A DNA stretch of 64,000 nt from Papio anubis (taxonomy: Eukaryota > Chordata > Mammalia > Primates > Cercopithecidae): NCBI RefSeq assembly GCF_008728515.1, contig NC_044981.1, forward strand, positions 5,012,538-5,076,537, written 5' to 3'. This document shows, in pieces, positions 55,652 through 64,000 of the stretch. Below the pieces are notes generated by a model. It was not told the origin of the DNA. It did no database searches and was given only the letters and a program-made list of their open reading frames with translations. A program made the translations under genes and the position numbers. Within the stretch, counting starts at the first letter, position 1. Every line of letters starts with the position of its first letter.

Positions 55652-56168
55652 TACTAGTACCAAGGGAAAAAAAAAGTTTTTATGTTCTATAAAAGCTTTC
55701 AAAATTGTAAATTAAATATTTTAATGCAGTACTTTTGAATATTATATCTTTCCTCCTAGCATGCTGAATTCTTTTTAAGCATACAATTAGAAACATTTTC
55801 TTTGTTATTAGATGAGAAAATGGAGAAATAAAAAATACAACATATTCCCACGTTCAATCGGTTTGCCTTAATTCCCATTAAAACGATCACTTATCATCCC
55901 CGTTACAGCGCTTTATCAATCGCTCCAGCGTGGACACAAGTGTGTATCTGGGTTTAGTTTTCCAAGAACTGTAATACAATATCATAAAAAGGCACAGCGA
56001 CTTTAAGTATTCTTTCAGGTTCTGCAGATTAGTTATGCTACTGTTCTTGCTATAATTTGTTTTTCTCTAGTTTTGTGTTAATGCTAAACTAATCAGTAGA
56101 TGCAATTACTGAATTCCAGGAGATTCATTTTTAGATGTGATACAACCCAATTTCCGAAGACACTTGAA
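55652..56168. other. AT-rich unique sequence
   Basis: No recognised repeat or gene. Confidence 0.4.
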
Positions 56169-56184
56169 ACAAATGCAAGTTTAT

Positions 56185-56491
56185 TTTTTTTCTGTTTTTA
56201 AATTTTTTTTGAGACAGAATCTCACTCTGTTGCCCAGGATGGAGTGCAGTGGCACGATCTCGGTTCACTGCAGCCTCCATCTCCCAGGTTCAAGTGATTC
56301 TCCTGCTTTAGCCTCCCGAGTAGCTGACTACAGGTGCATGCCATCACACCCAACAGATTTTCACAATTATAGTAGAGACGGGGTTTCACCGTGTTGGCTA
56401 GAGTTGGTCTCGAACTCCTGACCTCAGGTGATCCGCCTGCCTCAGCCTCCCAAAGTGCTGGAATCACAGGTGTGAGCCACTGTGCCCGGCC
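56185..56491 (-). mobile_element. AluS-type SINE with 16 bp target-site duplication
   Basis: Reverse Alu ending 'gagccactgtgcccggcc'. The exact duplication acaaatgcaagtttat lies at 56169-56184 and 56492-56507. Confidence 0.95.
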
Positions 56492-56507
56492 ACAAATGCA
56501 AGTTTAT

Positions 56508-57544
56508 ATCCTTTTAGTTTCTTTTTAGATAATATGGTACTGTAATTGAGCCTCACATATAATTCACTAAAAAATTCTCAAATGAAACTATGAATTATCG
56601 AAGAAGTTGAGATTATTTAAGCAAACAAATATACTGAATGGCTAGATGGATAATTTCAGTGTTTTCTAAAATCATAAACTTATATAAAATTGTAATTATA
56701 ACTTATATTTCAATAAAAATAAATTCTGACACACGAGAATAGCAAGTGCTGTGAAAGAGCTAACCTGAAGAATATGTTGTTGTGTCTGTATTTACTTCAG
56801 CTTTGGTAATGCATTAAACACTTAAAATTTTTAAGGAACACATTATAATAACTATTACTACAAATAGATCTGTGGTAGTTTTGAAAGCCATTCACAGAAA
56901 AACTTTTAAAAACCACATCAAATATTTAAAGGTTTCATTAAAGAAAGCACAGACGTGGTCATATCATGACATAAACAGCAGAGAGCTGAGTGTTTGACGG
57001 TCATTTTAGAAAGCCCTGTCACGTGATATTCCGGCTCACTTTTTAAGCTGAATATATCATACAGTTATTCTTCATTTGTTTTCAAGGTATTCTACTGACT
57101 GTTGATTTTGGGGGCAGGAGAGAAAGACAGTAGACAACATTACTGTATGGAAGCCTTTTCCTACTTGTCCTATTTGTTCTAGGATATCGGTCCGAGACTA
57201 GCAGAGAAAAAAAACCGAGTCATTTTACCCCCAGAATAACCCATGTACATTATCGTCACCACAATCAGGTAAGACTCAAGCACAGATGAAACAAAATATT
57301 GGTCTGGGTTTCACATGGTTACTTTTGGAGACAGGAGGAAAGTGACAAGTTGCTTAAAATGAATGAGGAATGAAATATTCTTTTTCAAAAGCTCGCTTGG
57401 ATGTGAGTGAATGAAAGTTGAATTATTCAGAGTGTTTGATTATTTTCCTTCGATATAGATTGTTATATTCAAGGGAGGGAAACAAACACACACCACATAC
57501 ATACACCTGAAACCTGTCAAAACCAAAAAGTCACTCAAACCAAA
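56508..57544. other. AT-rich unique block
   Basis: 1 kb with no recognised interspersed repeat or gene. Confidence 0.45.
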
Positions 57545-57632
57545 CCAGTCTTGAACTCTTGGGTTCCAACCATTCTCCCGCCTCAGCCTCCCAAGATGCC
57601 GGTTTTACAGGTGTGAGCCGCTGGCCCAGCCC
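57545..57632 (-). mobile_element. Alu 5'-end fragment
   Basis: 'cagtcttgaactcttgggttcc..cctcagcctcccaagatgcc..acaggtgtgagccgctggcccagcc' is the complement of part of an Alu left arm. Confidence 0.82.
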
Positions 57633-58599
57633 AGTGCCTGCTTTCATCACTGGCTTTCGGCAGTTACTGTTGCCTGAGATCGGCTCTACCCTCATCACCT
57701 GACCCAGTCCATTATGGGGCTTGAGGCATTTTGTTCAGTTGGTGTAGACACCTTTTTCCCATAAGTTCAAACATTTTTAATTAAAAAAAAATCTTAAATT
57801 AGTTTTTTTGTTGTCAGAGTAATATATGCAAGGTGTAAAATATTTAAAAGCACAGAAGGGAATAGAGTTAAATGTTTAATTTTCCTTCTCTCTTATCCCT
57901 CTGGTCACCCTCCCCAAAGATAATCACCATTAACAGTCTTATACCTGAAAATATCTTGTTCTGTGTCTACCCAAATACACAGAAACAGACTAATTCCTCC
58001 ACACTCTTCATTGCCTTACCTCTTCCCCTATTAATTCCTGTAACACTAGTAAGTACACCATAATGTATTTACTTTTAATAACAATTTCTATTTTTCAAGT
58101 AGTTCCATCTTATTTTGCTTTTTTAACAGCACCTCCTTTTATATCTATAATACCACTTAATGCAGTGCTAGGCACGCAATATAAATGATAAAACCCCTGT
58201 CTGATGAATGTTCTTACATTCTGAATCACAAGTAGAATTCGCCTTCCTTCTTCTCCTGTCACGAAGGAGGCATTTCACACGCAAACAATGCTGAGCTCGA
58301 TATTTCTTAATGGCTTACTCTTCATGTATAGGAAGTCCCTGTTTATTTGGGTTATTAGTAGCTGGGCTCTGATCCAGAGATCCATTTCTAGAGAAATACA
58401 TTGCATTTTTTTTTTAAGCTATGAATGGGGTGTACCTTTTTTTGTTTGCTGATTTGAAATACTCAGCTCTTCTGATACAACTATGGCTAGAAAATAACAA
58501 TTGCATCTTATCATATTACTGGGAAAAGACAGAGGAAAAAAACTGTAATAAAGCAAGGATGTGCTCAAAGACTAATGGGGCCATGTCAAAGGGACACAG
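57633..58599. other. Mostly unanchored block, possible L1 antisense
   Basis: 57790-58140 (gtaatatatgcaaggtgtaaaatatttaaaagcacagaaggg .. ctggtcaccctccccaaaga) loosely resembles an antisense L1 3' segment. 58135-58190 has a MIR-like tail (gcagtgctaggcacgcaata). Both are weak. No gene. Confidence 0.35.
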
Positions 58600-59665
58600 G
58601 AACTAGGGTGCAAGGGCTCCCACTGGCAGATGTGGGACAATGTGAACATCAAAAAGAATAAGGATGGTCATGGACTGTAATATGCTGAATAAAAGAAAAT
58701 CCATGAGTCTATCATGATACTTAAAAAAAACAAAAACAAAAACAAAAAACAGTGGGAGAAGAGAGAGGAAGGAGGAAAGAAGCTCTTCTTTATAAAATAA
58801 TGCTGGCTACATACAAATTAATCTCCTGCAACCACTCATGTAATAATTAAATCAGGCAAGGGTCATCACCAATGGATGCAACATGTGGGTGAAATGTTGC
58901 TGCAGAACAGGGTATTAACTAAGTTTCAAATATTACTTGCTAATGACAAGGAGAAAGATCTCAAGCAAATGCTGAAACTTGGCATCACCAATAATGGAAC
59001 TCACAACATGTGCCTCCTGATGTGACAGAATGGGAAGCACACATCATGCATGCAGTATTCTTGCCAGAAACGTTTAACCTGAACCCAAGCATGAGGACAA
59101 TGAGACACGTCCAGACTGCGGGACAACTGGCTTGGATTCTTCAAAACCAAAACGTCACGAAAGACAAAAAAAGGAGAAAGTGGGGGTGCCCAGATTACAG
59201 GAGATAAAACAAACATGATAGTCAAGGAGAGCCAATGGACTGACCTTTTACTGATCCTGGATGGGGCAGGGGCAGGGAAGGGCTTGGTGGGGAGTTTGGA
59301 GAAATTTGCATTGGATTGTATTTTATGGTAATGGATAGTAGTATTGCAACATTGATAAATGTCTTGGGTGTGACATTAGTACTGTGGTTATGCAGGAGAA
59401 CACGCTTCTTCTTAGGAGACTATGTTGAAGAATTTAGGGGTGAAGTCTCATTACATGTGCAATTTACTTTCAAATGGCTCAGGAAAGAATACACTGCGAG
59501 AGTGACGGTGATAAAGGAGAGGGAGGAGGGCCAGGGCATGTGTGAATGAGCGAGACCTGGCAAATGTGGCAAACAGTAACAGCTGGTGAATCGGGGAAGG
59601 TATATGGGTTTTCATTATATTATTTTTATTCTTGAAAATTTGCAACATAAAAAATTAGGGGGAAA
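58600..59665 (+). mobile_element. L1M/L1ME-type LINE 3' region
   Basis: Ordered matches to an old L1 3' UTR include 'catggactgtaatatgctgaataaaagaaaatccatgagtct', 'ccaatggactgaccttttactgatcctggat', 'gatagtagtattgcaacattgataaatgtcttgggtgtgacattagtactgtggttatg' and 'cttgaaaatttgcaacataaaaaatt' at the end. An A-rich (CAAAAA)n run lies at 58721-58750. About 1 kb; no ORF2 domain remains. Confidence 0.75.
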
Positions 59666-59689
59666 AAAGATGAATGTGCATTTGGCTTG

Positions 59690-59840
59690 TTCTTTTTTTT
59701 TGTTTTTAACTTATTTTTTGAGACAAGTTCTCACTCTGTTGCCCAGGCCAGCCAGGAACTCCTGGGTTCAAGCCACTCTCCAGCCTCAGCCTCTGGAGCA
59801 GCTGTGATTACAGGTGTGGGCCACCGTGCCCGGCCCGGCA
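59690..59840 (-). mobile_element. Alu monomer or internally deleted Alu
   Basis: T-rich tail, 'gagacaagttctcactctgttgcccagg', then directly left-arm text 'caggaactcctgggttcaag' to 'gtgggccaccgtgcccggcc'. Either a single monomer or an Alu with a large central deletion. Confidence 0.8.
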
Positions 59841-60984
59841 CTGGCTTGCTCTTGCCTGAGTATCAAATCTTATCACTTATATGACGGCAGTCAGATCTGA
59901 TCATTTTGGAATTCAATGGTGGAGATAAAACTGGCCAGAATAAGAACGAAAGGAAGGCACTGGCACACACAAAATGCATCTGGCCACACAGGAGTATTTT
60001 CAAGCAGGAATCCCTTTTAAGATGAGGAATTACAATGAGACTTTTAATGACAGCCAAGAGTATAGCTAAATAAGTGGAACTGAGCAGATAACCATACAAG
60101 GCAAAAATGCAGCGAGCATGAGTTCTAAGGTTACAAATAAATTCAGTGAGTAGCCGAACTGATAAGCATGAATAATGAGAATGAGAGTAGAAGGGATGTG
60201 AAATACACACCTATTTTCATACATATACACCACCTTTAATTCAAACCTTTTTTTCAACCTTGAAAGTGGTTATTGTCTTGGGTTACGATTCACAATGTAC
60301 AATGACACGCGGACTTATTTGTTTGTCTATTTACCGATGATTTTTCTCACTGTTTTGTAAGATCACAGATCGCCTTGTGTTCTGTGTCTGCTGTGAGCCC
60401 TCTACTGGGATTGGAGGAGGAACCCATGACCAGTGTAGGAGGGAAAGCTCCAAGGGTAGGATAACTTGAGAAAGCTTTCAGAGAGACAAGCGTTCCCAAG
60501 GTGCCGTGGAGGGATATTATGGACAAGGTACAAACACGTCTACAGCCCAGGGTCACGCAGACAACAACTGGGCGGGCTGAAGGAGCTGAGGTTTCAGGGA
60601 TTTGGTAACGGTTGTGCAAGCAGAATTGCAGGAGAAAAGGCTAACTTGGCTACAGTGTACAGTGCTGGTTGAAGGGAGAAGAGGTTATAGGATTTTCACC
60701 TGGCCCCTTTGGATGCCAAAGGGTTTTGGATCTGAGAAAGGGGGCAACGTAAACGTCAACATCAAATCTTTGTTTGAAAGCAAGCATTTTCATTTTGTTT
60801 TCCCAGCGAACCTAATGGAATTAGCATACTGACCTACAATAACATGGCACAAGTGAATCCAACCATCAACCTTTTGGTCTTGGTTGAGATTCTACCAATG
60901 TGCTGTAGAAACGCACAGATGGTCTCACATCACTCCCAGCACCGAACTGGAAGCAGCGTAGCTGTGAGGTGGAGACCAGGGCTC
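59841..60984. other. Unique block, no gene seen
   Basis: 1.1 kb without a recognised repeat. Short open frames lack domains. Confidence 0.45.
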
Positions 60985-61270
60985 TGGGTTCATAGTTCTG
61001 GATTTGAATCCTGCCTCTACTATTTACTAGCTGTGCAATATTGGGCTGTTTATGTAGCCTCTGAGGCTTAAGTTTCCTCGTGATAAAGTGGGAATGGAAC
61101 AGTGTCTGCCTTATAGAGAGGTAATTTGTATACTTAAGGTAATTTATAGAAATATATAAATATTAAAATATGTAAATATAAATACAGAAATCACATTTAA
61201 ATAATGTGATTTATACAAAGGCTAGAATAGTGCCTTGTATATAGTAAATAATAAGTGCTACTTATTGACA
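60985..61270 (+). repeat. MIR SINE with an AT-rich insertion
   Basis: 'tctggatttgaatcctgcctctactatttactagctgtgcaatattggg' and 'cctctgaggcttaagtttcctcgtgataaagtggg' are MIR core. After about 100 AT-rich bases, 'gctagaatagtgccttgtatatagtaaataataagtgctacttatt' is the MIR tail. The AT-rich part includes the perfect 9 bp inverted repeat aaatcacat/atgtgattt (61188-61196 and 61204-61212). Confidence 0.85.
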
Positions 61271-61566
61271 ACTATAAATGTTTTCCATTAATAAAAATGG
61301 CAAAACAGCTGGCTTGGTAGACTCTCTCAGAAGCTGGGATTCATAGGGAAAAATAGGAAAAAGGGTACTGGTGGTAAAAACCTTGACAATCACTTGACAA
61401 AGGCAAAAATACCATTTAGGAGGTGACTGCAATAGACCTGGGTTAAGAGAGGAGTCGGAACTAAGCAGGTAGAGCTGGAGATGGAGAGAATAAGCCAGAG
61501 ATAAAGAGACACCAGGCAGGAGGAATTAACACGATTTGGGAGCCCATTAATACATGGAGATGTGGA

Positions 61567-62135
61567 GTGTGATGGTCAATTTCATGTGTCAACTTGACTG
61601 GGCCACGAGGTGCCAACGTATTTGGTCAAACGTTACCCTGGGTGTGTCTGTGAGGGTGTTTGTGCATGACATTCACATTTGAATCAGCAGACTAAGTAAG
61701 GCAGATTGCCTTCCCTAATGTGGGCGGGCCTAATCCAATCAGTTGAAGGCCTGAATAGAACAAAAATGCTGATCTCCCCAGAGTAAGAGAATTCTTCGTG
61801 CCTGATGGCCTTCAAACTGGAACACTGGCATTTTTTCTGCCTTCACACTTGAAGTGAAATATAGCCTCTTTCTTGGTCTTGAGTCTGCTGGCCTTTGACC
61901 TAGAATTATACTATCAGCTGTCCCGGTGCTCTGGTCTTTGGACTCAGGCTGGGAATTGTATCAGTTTTCATGGGTCTCCAGCTTGCCACCTCATCCTGCA
62001 GATCTTAGGACTTCACAGCTTCCATAATGGCATGAGCCAATTCCTTATAATCAATAAATCTATCTACATCTGTGTCTGCATCTATATTTATACACACACA
62101 CACATCTCCTCTTCTGTTTCTTGGGAGAATGAGGG
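61567..62135 (+). mobile_element. MLT2-type (ERVL-class) solo LTR
   Basis: Starts 'tgtgatggtcaatttcatgtgtcaacttgactgggcc', continues through 'gggtgtgtctgtgagggtgttt', 'taatgtgggcgggcctaatccaatcagttgaaggcctgaatagaacaaaaa', and ends 'ggcatgagccaattccttataatcaataaatct' plus a short CA tract. This is the MLT2/HERV-L LTR pattern. No internal viral genes are present in the window. Confidence 0.88.
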
Positions 62136-62226
62136 CTCGAGGTGAATCTAAAGTTTCAACCATAAGTGACTGGGAAAAGTGGGGTGCAACGAACAAGTAT
62201 TTGGATAGAAGGAGGTGGATGGAGCA

Positions 62227-62509
62227 GTTTTGTTTTGTTTTGTTTTGTTTTTTTGAGAGGGCATCTGGCTCTGTTGCCCAGGCTGGAGTGCAGTGGTGCA
62301 ATCCTGGCTCACTGCAACCTCTGCCTCCCAGGTTCAGATCTCCCACCTGAGACACGTGCCACCACACCCGGCTAATTTTTTGTATTTTTAGTAGAGACAG
62401 GGTTTCACCATGTTGCCTAGGCTGGTCTCAAACTCCTGAGCTCAAGCGATCTGCTTGCCTTGGCCTCCTGAAGTGTTGGGATTACAGGCATGAGCCACTG
62501 TGGCTGGTC
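62227..62509 (-). mobile_element. Alu SINE with (TTTTG)n tail
   Basis: Tail of about five TTTTG units (62227-62250), then reverse Alu ending 'gagccactgtggctggtc'. Duplication ggatggagca at 62217-62226 and 62510-62519. About 25 bases are deleted in the centre (ggttcagatctcccacctga). Confidence 0.93.
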
Positions 62510-62519
62510 GGATGGAGCA

Positions 62520-63112
62520 TGTTTTGAGAGAAAAACAATGACTTTGGCTTTGGTCACGCCAAAGGGGACAGTATTTAACTGGATAAATAACCACAATCAG
62601 GGAAAATACATGAACAGATGTAATAAGGTGAAGTATGAGACCACCACATCCTGTATATTTGCAATAGTCTCACTAAAATGGTTCAGATAAATCTTTGGTG
62701 AATCATTGCCAAATTTAAGCCTAGAGCAGTAGGGGTATTCTACATGTCTGGAAAATCATTTCATTCTCAATTTTTTGATAGTCCAACATAAAATAGACTA
62801 TAAAAAAGGAGTTATATTTACTAGATGAACACAGAAACAATGAATTAACTTCATTCTTAACTGGCATGAAGATAATAATTAAAAACAAAAAGCAATCACT
62901 AGGAAGTAGCTATAAATCAAAGACTTAACTGAAATCCACGGGTTAGGTCCATGCCTTAGTGAAACTGTGTGTGTATGTGCATATATACGTATATGTATTT
63001 TTCAAGGGGAGTATCCAAAGCTTAGATTCACAAAGGGCCTGTAACCCAAAATATACTTGGGTATCAAAAGAGCTTTCTCACTTCATTTCATTCATTCATT
63101 TATTTATTTTAT
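62520..63112. other. AT-rich unique sequence
   Basis: Includes a short palindromic atatacgtatat near 62984 and an ATTC/ATTT-rich run at 63080-63108. No gene or clear repeat. Confidence 0.4.
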
Positions 63113-63227
63113 ATTTTTGAGACGGAGTCTCCCTCTGTCGCCCAGGCTGGAGTGCAGTGGTGTGATCTCAGCTCACTGCAACCTCTGCCTTCTGGGTTCA
63201 AACGATTCTTATGCCTCAGCCTCCTGA
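63113..63227 (-). mobile_element. Truncated Alu (right arm only)
   Basis: T-rich tail then 'ttgagacggagtctccctctgtcgcccagg' to 'cttatgcctcagcctcctga', after which Alu identity stops. Confidence 0.85.
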
Positions 63228-63339
63228 CTTTATTTCTTTTAAATAGGGCTATACGAGTAACAGGGTTTCATTCAGTCTCATACTACAAGAGCAACACAGT
63301 AGCAGAATGTTAAAAACAAACACAACCCCTTTTCTCCCC

Positions 63340-63760
63340 AATTGGGCATGTATAAAATCTCTTTATACTGGGTATACATTTTGGCCTGTCAATTCCACTT
63401 CTAATAATCTATCCTAGTGAACCAAGATATAGGGGTCACAAAGGTGTTCATCACAGCATCACTTAAAGAAGCAAAAGCTGAAGTGACCTAACGGTCCACC
63501 ATTAGGGGTTGGCCCAACATCTGATAGTTTCTGTGCTGAGTGGCACCCTATGTGTCCATTTTAAACCGATGATGCAGGCATATTTTTTACTGATGAAAGA
63601 TGTTAATGTGAAATTAGGAAATCGTAAAAGTAAGTTATAAATGATTAGTAGGATTCCATTTAAGGAAAACTATACATTCATATTTATCTATCTGCAGAAT
63701 AACATTTTGAAAGGATATACATGAAAATAATATTTCATGATAAAAAGATTATGAATAATT
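63340..63760 (+). mobile_element. L1M/L1ME-type LINE 3' fragment
   Basis: 'ctgtcaattccacttctaataatctatcctagtgaacc', 'aggtgttcatcacagcatcacttaaagaagcaaaagctg', 'ggtccaccattaggggttgg' and 'ttttgaaaggatatacatgaaaataat' follow the L1M 'aattccacttctaagaatctatcc..gttcatcgcagcatta..ccaacaataggggattgg' order. Confidence 0.75.
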
Positions 63761-64000
63761 TTTCTTTCTACCCTCAAACATTATTACAATAACCATGGAT
63801 TATCTGTGTAATAAAAAAGCAATACTTCCCTTAAGCCACCGCTCCTAATGCCAACCAAACCCCTAGTCATCCATCAACGTTACAGTCCTCTCTAGCTCCC
63901 ACCCTAACTCTCCTTTCCTGCCAGGCACAACACTAAAACACTGTTTCAGGAGAGTCCTCCATCCCTCCAGCTCCCATGTTTACAACTGTGAATCACTAAA
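63761..64000. other. Window end, no feature seen
   Basis: No repeat family or gene recognised in the last 240 bases. Confidence 0.4.

Noticed and set aside
61567..62135. Complete endogenous retrovirus
   Set aside because: Only an LTR is present. There is no paired LTR, primer site or viral coding sequence in the window.
1..64000. CRISPR array, prokaryotic operon or phage
   Set aside because: Alu, L1, MIR and LTR content shows nuclear primate DNA. No regularly spaced repeats or operon-like coding runs are present.

Overview
The window looks like primate nuclear DNA containing no gene I can support. About 32 Alu or Alu-monomer insertions, several middle-aged L1 (L1M-type) fragments, MIR and L2 relics, MaLR/ERVL LTRs and hAT-type DNA transposon fossils make up much of it. 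Several Alus carry changes typical of the Old World monkey AluYR lineage. The clearest is the minus-strand copy at 9833-10137: read in its own sense it has GGCTCAAGCCTGTAATCC, GGGTGAGGTGGC and GATCCAGCCACTGC. I therefore infer a cercopithecid (macaque, baboon or vervet type) rather than an ape. The species cannot be fixed from this sequence alone.

Layout. 1-2000 is mostly unique with MIR traces. 2000-11200 is Alu-dense and contains a MER30-like hAT element and a very old 7SL-like Alu monomer. 11200-16900 is almost Alu-free. 16900-18600 is a nested block: an L1 3' end split by a trimeric Alu, then a DNA transposon split by an AluY. 18600-28300 holds a minus-strand MLT1-type LTR, a decayed L1 ORF2 endonuclease segment, and three separate L1 3' fragments in the same orientation, but no full-length Alu. 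28300-43800 alternates unique blocks with Alus, MIRs and L2s. 44000-46400 contains two 215-216 bp copies, about 98% identical, of a sequence I do not recognise as a known repeat. 48000-64000 has a THE1 solo LTR at 50602-50959, a recent AluY at 51345-51665, a GA microsatellite, L1 fragments in both orientations, tandem Alus at 55046-55651, and an MLT2-type LTR at 61567-62135.

No open reading frame looks like a gene. The longest (220 codons, minus strand 14002-14664) has no recognisable domain and sits in GC-rich unique DNA. Others run through Alus or L1s. I see no tRNA, rRNA, snRNA, CRISPR array or CpG island. The window could be intergenic or lie inside a large intron; the sequence alone does not decide this. 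I found no previously undescribed multi-gene system. The most interesting signals are structural: the dispersed duplication at 44181/46123 with target-site-like flanks, a 40 bp tandem duplication, lineage-informative Alus, and an Alu pair whose many small indels around a long poly-A suggest either unusual evolution or a sequence-quality problem.
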